A stretch of DNA of 64,000 nt from Cloeon dipterum (lineage: Eukaryota; Arthropoda; Insecta; Ephemeroptera; Baetidae), in NCBI RefSeq assembly GCF_949628265.1, contig NC_088787.1, positions 17,226,501 through 17,290,500 of the forward strand, read 5' to 3'. Below are positions 37,001-51,534 of this stretch, piece by piece. The notes under the pieces were generated by a model. The model worked only from the letters and a program-made list of their open reading frames with translations. It was not told where the DNA came from and searched no databases. Within the stretch, counting starts at the first letter, position 1; each line of letters starts with the position of its first letter. The translations under genes and the position numbers were made by a program.

Positions 37001-40000
37001 ACAAGAACGTTACACTGTCCGTGTTATTTAATTTATTATCATTACTATGCCCGGTCGACGGCGTCTCAAGTGCTATTGCGGCGGGCGAGTTCATTATTCC
37101 CTCTATTCCCGCGATGCACCTGAAAACGGCAACACAGAGCGCAGCATACGCTCGGCGGCCACTCGCTTATTATTCACGTGTGCGTTCCGTTTTATTCATG
37201 ACAAAGACGCTGAGCGATAAATAAAAAGCAGCAGCTCTTTTGCAATTCACCCGAGAGATAAAAGAGGAGCGTAATTCCATGTAAAATTTATTCCTCGCGG
37301 GTGCATTTCGATCGAACAGCTCTCTTGAATTACGAGCTGCCGCGTTCGCATTCGTCTTTCGGCCGCGTGCATATCAATCAAATCACGCGCCAAATGGTGT
37401 CAGCAATCGCTCTCTGCTGCCGGTAAATCATGCATCGCAGCTGTGATTGCCACCAGATCAAAATTGGAGCACATCTTTGAAAATTTTTGTTATTTCAGAA
37501 CGCGATATTAAACTCTACCAAAACGGTTATATTCCTACATTTATGATTTTCGGTTTCACCACATTAAACATACACACATTTTTGGTAAAACTTTCACAAA
37601 GTTTTTAAAACATTTTCATTTTATTATGAAAGAAACGGTACAACCAGCCTCGAGTGTTGACATCTTAACAAACATTTTCTCTATAATTTTTTTAAGTAAC
37701 TATCAATTTAGGGAGTGTAATGAATATTAATTGCTTTATTTGCTTAGGCCACACACGGGTCACATAACCAGAAACAAACATTATGAAATGAGAATTTCAA
37801 AATGCTTGAAATAAGTTTTCATTGCGAAAACACACCAAAAGACTCAATATCCTCACATGCTCAGTGCTGTCGCAGAAGGTTCTTCCTTCTCTTTGTGATC
37901 ATCGCAATATCACAATCTGTCACACAAAAACAAAGCGAACAATGCTTTTGTTGGTTCATATTTGTCCTTAGGTTCTTTTACGGTCTTTTTTCTGCCACTA
38001 AAATTACCTTTTTACCCTGCGTGCTGGCTGGCATTTGTTGAGCGGCGTACATGTGTGTGCTGGCGTTTTCTGGCCGCGAGCGTAATAAGCCTGACAACTT
38101 GTCCTCTCAGTCGCAGCAGCGACGTCGACAACAATAAGGTCTCGAAATAAAGAAGAATATATTTCATCCCTTGTATGCACTGCTTCTACCATTCAACCGA
38201 AAATTCTTTGTTTGCCTCCAGTTGAGGTCAGTCTTTGCACAAAATAATTTGGCGTGAACGGGCTTTGTGAAAAATCTCATACAACATACAATGGTTCCAA
38301 TGCTGAGTTTTTCAGTTGGGTCTTAAGGGAAATCGTTCTAGAAGCGTGAAAAGCACTTCAGGGATATTTTTAAAATGAAACCTTTGCTGACCCCCAGCGC
38401 GCTTGACAAATGCTTTCTCAAATAAATATAAAGTCATTAAGTTTTATAAATAGCGTTTTACTTCATATTATAAAGCGTATGTTAGCATCTCAGATTTAAA
38501 CGAAAATTGATATTATACTCTTGATCCTATTTGTGAAATTTAAATTTTTATGTAGACGGTTCATAATTCAGAAACAAACACGTGTGTCACTGTGTTGATG
38601 AGCAAAAGTACCCGTGGTGTAAGTGATTATCATGCTCGTGTTGACAAATACAAAGCGAATTGAGAGTGCGTACGCTATTAAAACTGCAGCCGCATGCGTG
38701 CGGATTCGAAAGAAGAGGCAATCAAGCTGAGTGCGCGGCTGCTTGCAAGCTTGGCTGATTCTGCCGCACTGGCAACATGCGCCTTTGCTGCATAATCTAC
38801 GTACGCCCGCGCACAAATGTATTTATTCCGCTCCCCTCGGTAGCGCGGAAGCCACTTCACTTCGGCTATGGGGTTTTTAAAGTTTGCATTCGCGCAGAGT
38901 GCAACAGGAAACGCGCCGACGATGGTCTAGAGCCGCTTGAGGGTTTTGTGTGCCGCCTATTGCGTTTTGTACAGAGAGAAAAGCGAAATTAATTAATTCG
39001 GGCTTCTCTCGCTGCGGTGCCGTTTAATTATATATATATAGAGAGCGCTTGCTATTGAAAAGGAAGCAAAAATAGCGTTATTGACTTGTTCTTTTGATCT
39101 AAACGGATAGGGGTGGGCTTCCGTATTGCGTGATTGCCGATCTAAAGAGGTGTTTACATCGATGAGAACATTGCAGTTTAACTTGCGGGGATATTATCTC
39201 GTGCGTAAAATGCGCACTTAGAAATTTCTCACCGTTTTGAAAGATGTCTTCTCGTCTGAATTGTCTGTAGATGTTTCATAATATTTAAGTTTTACCTGCT
39301 TTTTATTTCAATATTTGAAATATCAAGCAATTTTTATAGATTTTGAGAAGGAATTCACCATTAAAAGTATGATGTCATCTTTAAAGTGAGGATAGATATA
39401 TCTATATTTTCACTTATTCAGCTCTCTTCATTTCTAAATCATAAAACTAAAAACAATCATATTTATTTTTAACACCTTCACTTCTCGCGTCATTTAATTT
39501 TTATTTTCTTGCAGCTGCAGCACGCTCTTTTGATAAGTAAGATATGTGTCATCGAGATCTTTTTTCAGCCGTAAAATCTGGAAAAGTTGAATAAGTTAAT
39601 TTATAAACTGAAGACCGCCTCCCTCACTTATCATTTACAAGTCATGACGTCAGTTTTTAGGCCGCTCATACATCAAGGTATATAGTAGGGAAGGATGAAA
39701 ATTTGGCGAGACAAACGAGGGGCTCTTTATCACTCAATGCTCACCCTTGGCCAAGCCAGCAGCTTTTACCGCGAGACAAAGAAGCTGAGACTCTCTTTTT
39801 AGTGTTATAATATCACCCAATTTGCTGATCTGTCTCTTTTCTGACCCGTGGAAGCTGCAATGAAAAATCGAGTGCCACCCTAGCTTTGCTGTTGGCCGGT
39901 CATATGGACCAGCAAGCTTATTTTTTCTCTCCTATAATGACACGACGTAAAAAGTAAATCGGGTAAAAAAGCGCCGTTGACATCGACAGGGAGTGCGATC

Positions 40001-43000
40001 GCGAAAAGCAGGCGGCAGGAGCGGCAACCCCTATTTCAGACGCGAGGGTGCCGCCCTAAGTGCAGAGAGTGCGAGCTGCTGCACACGACGTGCATCGTTC
40101 TCCGACAAAAATGGCGCTCGGCTTGCACACGCGAGAACACGCGAAAAGTTGACGACCTCCGCTCCACAATAAACTGGATAGGCAGTTGTCCAGATGCGTA
40201 AATGAGGAGTTAGTTATAATTCTCTCTCCGACAAAAGAGAATTTTTATTTCAATATGGCCGTAAATTTTGTCTCCATATTTTGATCCAACAATTTCACTT
40301 TGTCCTTGATGTAACAATAACAATGGAATGAAATGCTGTCCATAAATTTCGATTTTAATTGAACCATTCCGTAATTCGACGGGAATGCAGCTCAGTTAAT
40401 ACGCAAATTGTGGCATGATGCGACTCTGGTCGAGTTTTATTGCAGCTCTCACGCGCCATTCAATTAGACTGTAATCACCTGTCAAAGCGAGGAGTTGTAA
40501 ATTTAACGTTGAGTATAAATTAATCTGGTGCCAATCGAATGGCTCAAAACACAACCTCGCGGTAAACACGCAGCAATTAGTGGCGTAAGTGCGGAAGCCC
40601 CGTGAACCCTAAACATTTGCGAACGCTACAAACTCACGAGGCCTGGACTTGCGCGTAAAAGTGCTGCTTTTTAGTGGATTTCCGAGAATTTCGTCTCACG
40701 CGTTGCTTGCAGGCAGCCTGTTTCGAAAAACCCTCAATAAAGCTGCGCCTGCCGTTGGGTGCTGTGCGACCGTTTTTTCTGCACCACGGGGCAACTTTTT
40801 TCACTCTGCGGCTCCAGCGTCCAGCCACAAGAATACCTGGAAAGTAAAAATCGCGTGCTATCCGCAGTACGTGGCTTTAAAAGGCTCGTTTCACAGAATC
40901 CATGCCGAGTGCTAGATTGGAGCTGGCCAAAATTCAACTTAAATCAAATGAATATTTAACAAAATGTTACGAGAAATCGCTTGACGGATGCGCGTGTAAA
41001 TTCATGCTCAGTATTCATGGCGAAATCGGTCAAGAGCACATTATAATTTCATATCACTATGCGGATTTTAAAGTTAGCAAATTGCTATTTTTAATCCGTG
41101 ACCATTGATGCGGTAGATAGGACTTGTATTACGCTGATTTTTTTGGGTTTTATTGTGCCTGTTGAGGAAAAAATATGTGTGGTATAGGTGTGGGCCCCAG
41201 ACATAAATGTTTGGCTCAGTTTTAAATCTAATTAAACCACCCTAATTTTTTCAAAATTTTCCCAATGCGGCATACGGTTCAATTTATCACATTAATTCAA
41301 TATATTATGAATAATGTTCGTCGTCTTTCGCAATGACCGCAAGGAAAAATTACGTGCAGCAGATAAAACAGCAGCACGTGGGTGGTCTACGTCAAGCAGT
41401 TCTGTCTTTACATCTTTAGTACTTTAAAATCCAATCCTTCAATTATACAAATTTGCAAATTCAACACGTTTCATCACGTGCATAGATTTTCTTTCGTGCA
41501 GGCGTTTCTCTTTGCTGCAGACGTGTCTTGTGTCACGATTCCTTGTATTCACGTATACGCTCTTCCTTTCCGCGACTTTTAAGGCTAGAGCAGCGGAACC
41601 ACAGGCCGGTTTGTTGGCATGGACTCTGCTCACAACGCATATGATGTGAGGTAGCCATTGGATAAATATTTAATACATAAAACATGTGATATTAGATATT
41701 AGATATTATGTGGGATACGGGATTCGAGCCAAAAGGAAATGCATCTGGTTCCTTTGTAGTATTAGTATTTAATCCAAAATTAAGACTGTAATGATTACAT
41801 AATAAAGAGTCACAATAAAATCACAAAGGAAAGTCATAATATAAACAATTAGTTAACGCATCAATATGCGAGTCGAGAATATAACAAATATTAATTATCA
41901 CAGTTATAATCAATGCTTACCCCGGTATAATCTTCGAGTCTATTAGTTATTAATAGCGTCAAATATGCGCACGACATTATGCTCCCGGCCGGAGAGGTAA
42001 ATGCGACATGACCGTATGCGTGCAAGGGTGAGCGGTCAGTGAAGGTGGAAGGTATAGTAAGGAGCTTATCATACAGTTACAAGTGACATCTAAAGGTTAC
42101 AAACTGAGTTAGCGGGAGTGTGAGCGGGAACCGGTACATATATTATGTTTATATATTTATATCGTTGTTTATTGTTCATACATATCATTTTAGAACGTAC
42201 ATATCAGTTAGAAATATTTTAAATCAATATTCTACGCAGATATGCAGAAATTCGTTGGAAAAAGTCAACGATGTCGATCTGTGGACCGCACCAAAAATTT
42301 TCAAATGTTAGAAAATGTCATGGTAAAGATCACTGAACCTTGTTTGAGGCTTATATGGAAGTTTATGATTCTTATTTTCACAACACTTTTTTAAGGAAGT
42401 GTAGAAAAAGTTCTCAATGCAGTTGTAGTGTAACATAAACATTTTTTTGTAGCTATTTTTCATCATAATAACTAGCTTACAGGAACATTATGCACAAGAT
42501 AAACTTGATGTCTTCGCATTCAGAGCGCGTGTTAAGCGACGAATACGCCAGGTGCTCTTGGTTTTTTCCTTCGTAGCAGTTCATTGTGCGGTGCAGGCGC
42601 AGCATAAAAATCCTCCCTCTTACGTATTATGTTGTGCATCCCCGCACGTTTTCATTGCGGAGCACATTGATTTTTCTCATCATTCGAAGCAAAATGATTC
42701 GCGCGATAATTCGCTTTTGTCTGGGCGACAGCGACTTGCACTCTGGGCAACTGGGAGACGAGTGAAGGGTGCTCGAGACGAAAGTGCATTTTGCGAGTTA
42801 TGAATTTGATGAGCGCCCGCATGGTGCAAAACGACTTTTCAATAGTCTCCCGCTGAGCAACTATGTCGTGAATAAAAAGAAATTGGAGCCCGCCGAACAG
42901 AAATCGCGTGCTGAAGTTCGAATTCGGCGCAGCTGCTGCAACGAAACCACGCGCATGAATAAATGATAAAAGTAACAAATTGTTTTGCCGGGTAATTTTG

Positions 43001-46000
43001 GTCGATTTGTCATAATTATACGACCGGCTGTGCGTACGCACCATCAAAGGAACTAGCCAGCAGATGACGCCGAATATTATTTTGAGGTGCAATTACCGCG
43101 AGTGGTTTTCATAATGAATCAAAGGGGCCTAGGTATGTAAGTACTACCTAGGGGATCAAGTGTACCCCAGGGATGTGTACTTTTCCATCCATCGATAACA
43201 GTCGCAGAGAAGCGAACAGTAAATTTGATAAAAATTAATTGAGGGCAATCGAAATGCTGGGAATAAAGTATGTCTCGTTTTATTTGCCGTTGAATAACAA
43301 TTCAATGTAACTGGAAACGAACTTCTTTCTCGCTCCAAATTTATCACTTGCATAGATATGAGAAGTAAATTGAATTTTCTCCTACGCTCAGAAGCAACTA
43401 AATTCTATTTGATTGCTTTTGCAAAGTAATTTTGGCAGCTGTGCGGGCAATTTCGGAGTTTACTCCTGCAGCGGAGCGGTGAGCAGGCGCGTTGAGTATA
43501 GGACGATGTCTGCGCTGATGCTTAGGGACTCGTTTTCCGCACGACCGCAAAATGCTGCCGAATGGCAACCGACCGACCAGCCACGGTGGACTTCAGCAGC
43601 AGCAGCAGCGGCTGGCAACCGAGATAAACAAACACGCTGGCATAATTAAATGGATAAAATTGTACGCGTGTTTCTAAAAAACGTGTGCGCGAATTACGGG
43701 CGAATAAACCGGGGAAAAATCGGCAACTTTTTGACACGGCTTCAAAAGGGTTGCGAATCAGCGGAGCGTGGATCATCTGGTGGAGGGTAGTAGGAACGAA
43801 ATTCATTCATATTCACGCGGGGTTCTTATCGTGTTACATATTGCGTAATTGGCGCGGAGGGGAAGTATCATGCGAAGGGTTGGAGGGAGGGAGGTGGAAA
43901 ATAGTGCATGTTGCGGGTTGGATGACGTGGCTAACACACTTTTTTCAAACTGTTGGACACGGAAGGGGTTCGTTCGAATCCCCCACATGACGAGGCATTA
44001 AAAATTTCAACTTCATTTGCTCATGAGAGAGCGCCGTGCGTCGAGTGTGCGATGGACAGCTTTTCAAATTAGAAGCATGAGTCTTTTTGCGCGCATAACC
44101 GGTTCGCGTTGTGCTGAGGAATGAAAAGGGAAGCTTTTATTATCATTGTTCAAGCGACAGCGAATTTGAATATAAGACGTTTTCTGCCCAAGCACCTGCT
44201 GCTGCTAATCGGATCAGACAAATATTTCGCATGCGTTTGTTGTGAAAACGGTACAATTATTGCTTGTGTACGCAGTGAAAACCGCAATAAAATTGTGCAG
44301 TCGTCGGGGGTTGCGAGAGTGCGAGAGGCGCCGCGTGCATCTGAATAACGATCGCTTTCGGTGGTTGCTCTCTCGCAAATAATCCCCCCTAGATGAGGGC
44401 GAGGAGGAAGAAGAAACCCTCCCGAAATCCGTGCGCTTTCGTCGGCCCCAAGCAGGCAGTGTATCAACTAGATTGCAATTTACTCTCTCGTCTTGCACGT
44501 GCTCCAGAGAAGCAGACAACACGAGTGGCTGGCTGGCTGTCAGAAAAAAAGATCAATTTCCAGTCAAATGGAATGACTAACTTCGTTACTGCACGTCTCG
44601 TGTGGATTCGACAGTCAGATATTTGATTATTTTCCGCTCATGGAATAGTAATTCGTATCGGTATTGAGTCAAAGTTAGGTGATTCCTTAAAAATTTGTTT
44701 TGAAACCCATTTATTTGTTCGAAATGAGCTTTTTTCATTTCCCACTTGTCATTAAATATTATTCAGTATCAAAAATATCTATTTTTATACTTAATATTTC
44801 CGAGAAGACCCTTTCTCATTCAACCATTTGATATTGTAACACCATCAGCCATGTAAATAACTTATTAATGGACTTTTCCCGATGCATTTTAATCGTTTGT
44901 TCAAACGTAGTGCTGTGCACTCTCCACAATATTAATTCCGGTTTACGATATAGAAACAGAGGCTGGTCGTGATGGATTCGGAGAATTTAACTCGATTACA
45001 GTCTGCCAAGCGTGCAGGGGAACGTAACTCTGATTCCGAGAGCCCCCCATTCAATTTCGGCCAGCAATTGATTTATAGGCAACTACAAAGTATTATTGCC
45101 CGACCGAATACAGATCGCTGCAAGCTGATTAGGTTTGTGCGTTTGACGCTCAATATGTATTTGAATTCGACAAATCCAATTCCACCGTGTCTGGCTCATC
45201 GTCGTGAATTTTACGCCAGCTACTGCATCAAAGTTTGATTAACATCCCATGAATCTCATCGTCATAGTGCGAATGAATTCGATTTATTAAATACTTAAGG
45301 AAAACACACGACTGTTGAATGTTTTTTGTTAGCTAATTTGATGAGAATAAATGATTCGTGTATATTAAAATGGAAACTTTTGTTCACAGGTGAGTTGTCG
45401 ATTCGAACCAGTCCAGTTTGCCTTCCTTGTGGGTACAAATCGTAAGTAGTGGTGGCCAAGGCTGCAAACCGCCCTCGGCCACTTGTGCCGCTGAAATCAA
45501 ACTGCAAAACGCTCGCCGAGGGCGTGATTCAATCAACAACTAACTCGTGCGGTAAAACGAGCCAATGCCGCACTCAATATTTACTCGAGCGTCACCCTTC
45601 GCTTGTTTAGTTTTGAAACTCGAGATTTTCGGCTCAATCTTATATATTGAAAAGCGATACACCGATACACCACAGAAGAAAAACGCGTCGTGTCATTATT
45701 CCATCCACCAATGGAGAGAGATGCATGCGCGTGTGTCGAGATAAATTAAATGCCTCCCCCCAACTGCCGCCCCTCATAACACATGCTGAGTGACCCGACG
45801 AGAAAAAGAGAGCTCATGTGCATCTCGCTCACATCTTTTGTGTCCAGCATGTGCACCCCTAATGCCACCCACCCCCCGCGTTGCACCCACCCATAATCCG
45901 TTCGCGAGTGACTCACTGCCGGGACGGACGTGGTGTTTTTCATATTGAAGCCCGCACTGCGGCGCAGCTGAAGCAACTCTTCTAAATTTTAATTACACGC

Positions 46001-48686
46001 ACGAGCCCTGGATTATATGCCGACGTGATCTGTGCCAAAAGCAGAGGGCTCTCTCTTTCTGCTGAATGCAAATTTATGCTGAAAAGGCGCGAAATTCGCT
46101 GACAAAAGGATAAGGCAGACAACTTAAAATGGATTCTAGAGAGTAATCTCTTGTGAGGTGACAAGTGATGGTGGCTGAATCGACAGCAGCATTGTTCTTT
46201 TTGGCTCGGGTTTCAAGCAGCGTTCGTAAAGAATATTTAAGCTCTCACGACTTGTAAATATCAGTTATGTACTACCTAGTGTCAGCGATAAACAATAAAC
46301 CACTAGCACGATTGAAAAAAACGACTGAACTGAAAGTTTATCGGGAGTCAGTCCGCATAGTATTCAAATCAGCTCATTATTTATTTCTCTATCGAATCTG
46401 ATATGAACAGTGTAGCAAATTGTTTCCAGGTGCTTTCTCAATTTTCTCAATTCTACTTCAAATCTAACTGATTTGGCGAAATAAATCACTGGACTAAGAC
46501 AGCATGAATCCATGCGTCGGCTCGGCTGCTCTGTAGGCACACTGGTTTTACAAGCTGTTAGGATGAGTTATGATGCTGAAAAATCTGCCAAAATGTAGAA
46601 TGCGTATTTTCACTTAACTCTGGACGGCTCTTCCTGTGAAAGCGGTCGCCGCCCGCTCAGGATGAAATTCGAAAAATCGCTCTTGAATGATGAATGTTCG
46701 CTTTTGCAACTGAAGCTGTAAATGCACACGCACGCTAGTCCAGCCAGGGAATCACGCCGTCGGATTTTTTCCATTCTTGGCACGAGACTGATCATTTTTC
46801 AATCTATCTAGGGACGATTGAGTGGAAGGAAAATTGTAAAGCAAACCACACTCGCAATTATCACCGCAAAACAAATGCGGGCATGGTTGTTTCCGAGAAA
46901 AGCCGCTCTCAAGTATAGAAATTACATGCATAGACAGTGCAATTATTGTTATTGCGTTTACTCTCTAGAAGCATTTTTGCCGCGAAGGAAGTACCTCTCG
47001 CTGCAGGTAATAGGTTTGGCAGCCGAGAATTTGTGACCCTCAGTTGACAAACCAGAAAGCCGACGGCAATTTTTCGAGCCACCCCGCCGCCGCACTGCAT
47101 CCCTCTTGTGTGTGCTCGGAGGGCAAAGCTGCTGCCTACTATACACCCCTGTTGAAGCCCTGACTAACAAAGAAGAAGAAAATATCAAAGGCAGGAGCTA
47201 GGGGAGCTGCCGCACAGCAGTTGGGAAACAACAATTCGTGCCTACTTTTTTTACTCGCCTCCCTCAATCATCCACCCATCCATCCATTCTGCGTGATGGA
47301 ATAGCCGTAGCATCCTACAAAATAAACATATGTGCCTGCCTGCTTACCTAACGCATACCCCAACCAGGCCTCTTAAAATTTTACTGGGCAGCGGCCACAA
47401 TCCCCAGAGCAAATGTTTCCCAAGCTGCTTCTTTTGAGTGATTGTTTGCGGATGACCATAAGGCGTGAGCGGAAAAGAAAATAATGCTCAGTCGTGGACA
47501 TTTCCGTCCTAGCAATTAGTTGGGAAAGTTATTGACTGACGTTCTGGAGGGATATTTCTATCTGGCTGGTGATTTTAATTATTGCATTTCACAACGTTCT
47601 TACAAGAAAAAATATAAAATAAGTCAAGCCAACAGATTCGTGATACATGAAACTATTCTTATTTTTCTCAATGTCTAAAACACATAAAATTTCATGCAAT
47701 GACTTGTTTAAACAATCGAAGGAATTTCACGTTCTTCTGAAATTCCTCTGAGCTCAACAGGCTTACTTAGTTTTTCTGACAATAATTCCCATTCAATCAG
47801 GCACAATGAGGGGTTCACAACACAGACACAGCGTGTTCCCTGACCCCTACGTAGGAGGTACCTGCGATATGAAAAGAGCTGCCCGCTTTGAGACTACTCT
47901 GCTTTTGTGTTTACAATTTACAAGTTCCTTTACTGGAATGTCTATTTTCAGGGTATTTTTCTTGCGACGAATATTCCATCAAAACTTAAAGGACTTCAGC
48001 CACTAAAGGCTAAAATGTCTACCCCAAACTGAATTTAACAGCGAGGTCTCCTAACTGAAGCGTTTGAATCAGAAAATTGATCTCATTTAATGCCTTTCTG
48101 TGGGAACAAAAGCCAGACGAATGGAAATTTAAATCAGAGTGACGATTCCTCAATCAAAACGTGTCGCAATAGGGCCGTTTCCACACCTCGAAACAAGAGC
48201 CACAGCCAGACGCAGGGTGTTGCATTCAATTAAAAACCGACTGCTGGCTCACATAGTTAGAAAGCAATAACAATAATGATAACGAATGTAGAGAAGGACT
48301 GCCGGGTGCATGGGAAAAACGGACTGTGTGGAGGAAGCAAACGCGCGTGGTAGTGCACTGCACGCAAGCGGCGGATAGCGAGCAAGGGGAAACTAAAGGC
48401 TGGTCGCACGGCCGCCGGGTTCGTCCTCCTCTGATGGTCTTCTCCTCTGCTGGCGGGCGCCGTCAGGCAGTCGCGATCGAGAGGCCACAGCGGACGGATC
48501 CGTGCGGCCGCCTCTCTCCACCTGGATTAGTAGCAGCAGCGGACAGCAGCGTACTCTGCGGCTGGACGGACAGAGTGATTGCTTTGCGTCACCATCCCGA
48601 TGTGTTGAAAACCACACTGTGATACACAGGAACAGGACCTTTGCTCGAGTGATTGTGACTTATTGTTAGGCTTTTCGGGAAGAACG
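34036..48686. other. 14.6 kb without a supported gene; probable first intron
   Basis: AT-rich sequence with scattered short ORFs on both strands, none with a domain, Kozak context and splice sites together. Contains simple repeats such as AAATAAATAAATAAAG-like tracts near 35111-35133, a TA run near 39032, three ATATTAG units near 41691-41711 and a CAG/AGC run near 43597. Most likely the long first intron of the gene starting at 33737, or intergenic DNA. Confidence 0.4.
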
Positions 48687-48766
48687 ATGGTCAGCGTGCT
48701 CTCGAGCGATTTCATCGCGGCCACCTACAGCACGGCCACCAATGCGTCCTTTTCCTCAGAATCCAG
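48687..48766 (+). CDS. Candidate alternative first coding exon
   Basis: ATG in a strong context (A at -3, G at +4), 26 codons beginning MVSVLSSDFIAATYSTATN and ending SFSSES, then AG|gtttgt as a donor in phase 2. The frame would stop at 48802 if unspliced. It follows a GC-rich stretch at about 48340-48560 that looks like a promoter. The splice phase matches that of the exon at 33737-34035, so both could join the same downstream exon beyond the window. It could equally be the first exon of a separate gene. The donor is weaker than consensus; support is by context only. Confidence 0.35.
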
Positions 48767-51534
48767 GTTTGTCCCTATTATTCTTAAAATGCGACACGAA
48801 TAGGAATGGTTTGTTATAAAAGTACTCGATTGATCGAATGCCCTCACGGAATGAAAATAGGTGAAGAGAAAGCTGAAGTCCCGAAGTTTTGTAAAGGGAC
48901 TTATTCACGTTTGGTTAGATAGAAGCCTTTCAAATTACTCTTCTGGTATGCGCAGACATTGTTTGGTTACACGCATGTGTACTTTTTAAACCATATTTAA
49001 ACATCGCCCATTCATTTTAAATGTTAGATTATAGTGTTTATAATATCATAAGTAACTTTGGGCTAGCATCTCTTCTATTGTTACTCGAGTTTAACTTCGC
49101 GTCGACCGCAAGCGCTGTTTTCTCGTAAATTGTGCTCTTCCTTTTCGAGGGCCACGTCGTTTAAGGAGCTGGAGATGCGTGTGATTGATTATCGCTGCGA
49201 AACGAACAAATTTACGCTTCACTCAACAGTAATTCCTTTTTCCTTTCTCACAAACCTTTCGCCTTGCAAATTCATCAAATTTTAAAATCTGCAATTAGAA
49301 CCAAATTTGCAATTTAATTCCTGTCCATTACACACGAAGAAAAAAATCACATGCCCTGTGCCTTTTTAGAGAGCAATTATATAAATCTCGCGGCGGAAAC
49401 CATACAATAGTAATAAGCTTTTTTGCTCGTTCTGGTCGTGTCTACCCAGCGCGAAATTTGGATTTTTCCTGCATGCGTGCTGTGTTTATTTATCTTGCTG
49501 GTTGTGCGGCTCGCCCCATTATGCAAAAGCAGCATTTTTTACAAGCAGAGGGAGGACAGAAGCAGGAGATGTGTTTAAAAAGAAGATGCAACACGCCATT
49601 GTCGTCGAGGCGTCAGCAGTGTAGAATGGTGTGATAAAAAGAAGAGGCAGGGGAGGAACATATTTCACCATTCCACAGCCAGAGACGCACAAAAGTTTTA
49701 CAGAAAAAATGACGTGACAATGAAATCGTAATGACTATTGCTCCTCTCTCGCCCGTTTTAAGTTCATTCCATTTAACTCTCCACCGGTGAGTGAAGCGGA
49801 ACAAAAGTCTGTGTGCGATGAATAAACATGAAATTCGTGTGCAATAAAAAGGGTACCCGCGCGCGGTGATAATATTTCAGAGATCTGCTTTTTGCAGTCC
49901 TTTTACCGCGGTGGTTGGAAAATGAAGCGAGATTTATTGGCACATCATACCAGCCCGTAATTGATGTTTTACGGTCTTTTTACCTTTTATACAAACATCA
50001 AGCCGGACAAATTGGATTAATTTTTGCTGAGTGATTACATCTGGTTGAATTTAAATCAATTACAAGTGACTAATCCATGACTTTATTAAGTAACAACAAG
50101 CATTTTATTTAGTGGAATTTTGATGGCTGGGCGCTCGGGCGCGGTACTTGCAGCCGCCTCGCTGCTAATTAGCATAATTTGTTGTTTGCCTGAGCAGACG
50201 AACGTGCCTGGCGACTGAATGAGAGGCAGGTTTTCGAATTTTAGTAGATGAATCGCATTGTTTACGCAAATGACTGATTTAATTGTTAAATTTACTGGCA
50301 ATCGTGTGGCTATAAACCTTTAAACATATTTATGAATTGATTCATTATTTTCATAAACTGGCCATCATATATTCAAAATATATTATCGTGGCTCCAAAAA
50401 TTACATGCCTCTTGTTTAAGCAACATCCAGTTCCTTGTACGCATAAATAAATAAATAAATACTAAATTGCATCATATTTTACCAACCGAAAACAAACTTG
50501 TCATTTTCATAATATCATTTTTTTCTGCTGTCAGTTTTTCAGTCGATGTAATGCATATAAGGGCAGAAGCAAAAACATCCAGTTTTTCACAAGGGAGAAA
50601 AATCCGCGAACCAGGCGTGCGATGGCATCATATTAGAACACCTGACCGCGGGAAGCGGTGCGCCATCGGCCGTTTTAACAATCGCAATTACGCAGTCATA
50701 AATCTAAGCGGCGGCGGCGGCCGAATCGGCTCGCTGGTAATGACCATGCAGGCGAGAGTGCGAAGGAGGCGTGAGATTCGGGCGGCGACGCGATGCTCTC
50801 TCCGCTCTGGTTCGGCGGCAAGGGAAGCGCCCCATGCATTCTGGCGGCGGGTGGGTTCCTCGGCCGGCAGTGCGCTCGCTGCGCCAGAGGATCGATCGGC
50901 GGACGGACGGCATTCGCTCAATAAGCGTATAGCGTCAGCTGATAAGGCAGGCGCGCCCCGCACCACGCAGAGAGTCGGTCGCACGCCCAAAAGCCGGTCC
51001 CGCGCGATGCACGTACGTCTCTTTCTGCTCGAGGCAGATGCGAAAGGCGCGGCTCCCCGACTCGCGAAACGGGTTCCGCCGTGGCACCCCTTTCCGCCGC
51101 CGATCGAAGGGGGTGTTCTGGGGAGCCGTCGTCGAGGGGTAGTGATTGGATTTCGGTGATTATCAGTGCTTGCGCATGCAGAGTAATGAAAGCACGCGTG
51201 ACTGGCCCTTTCTTTGCGGCGGAAAAACATACATAGTATACACATGCAGACTGCTTGGTCAAAAGTGTCATCCTCTGGAGACAGCTGCGCCGCGAGAGAA
51301 TGGTTGCGTGAAACTAGTTGCACTGTGGACCGCACTGGCTTTGATAGCAAGATCTAACAAATATCATTGTAGAGAAATGGGCTCAAACTCTTCAAAATCT
51401 ACGGTGCATACTATCTCTTTAGGTTTCAGTCGTCTGAAATACATATGATTTAACTTGTATTTTATTGGTTTTGAGAAACTAGTACACTACATATTTAGAC
51501 AGAATTTCGAATTACTCAGTAAAATAAATTATCA
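48767..51534. other. Non-coding stretch with a GC-rich island at about 50.69-51.15 kb
   Basis: Mostly AT-rich. An (AATA)n tract lies at 50444-50460. The island near 50690-51150 is rich in CG dinucleotides and carries long frames open on both strands, which is expected of high GC rather than evidence of a gene. It may be another promoter. Confidence 0.4.

Noticed and set aside
43950-43990. tRNA-like ggttcg...ttcgaatccccc motif
   Set aside because: The T-arm does not pair correctly and no acceptor or anticodon stem can be built around it.
50467-51350. 230- and 220-codon ORFs on opposite strands
   Set aside because: Both lie over the same GC-rich island, have biased Arg/Ala/Ser composition and no domain; long frames are expected there by GC content.
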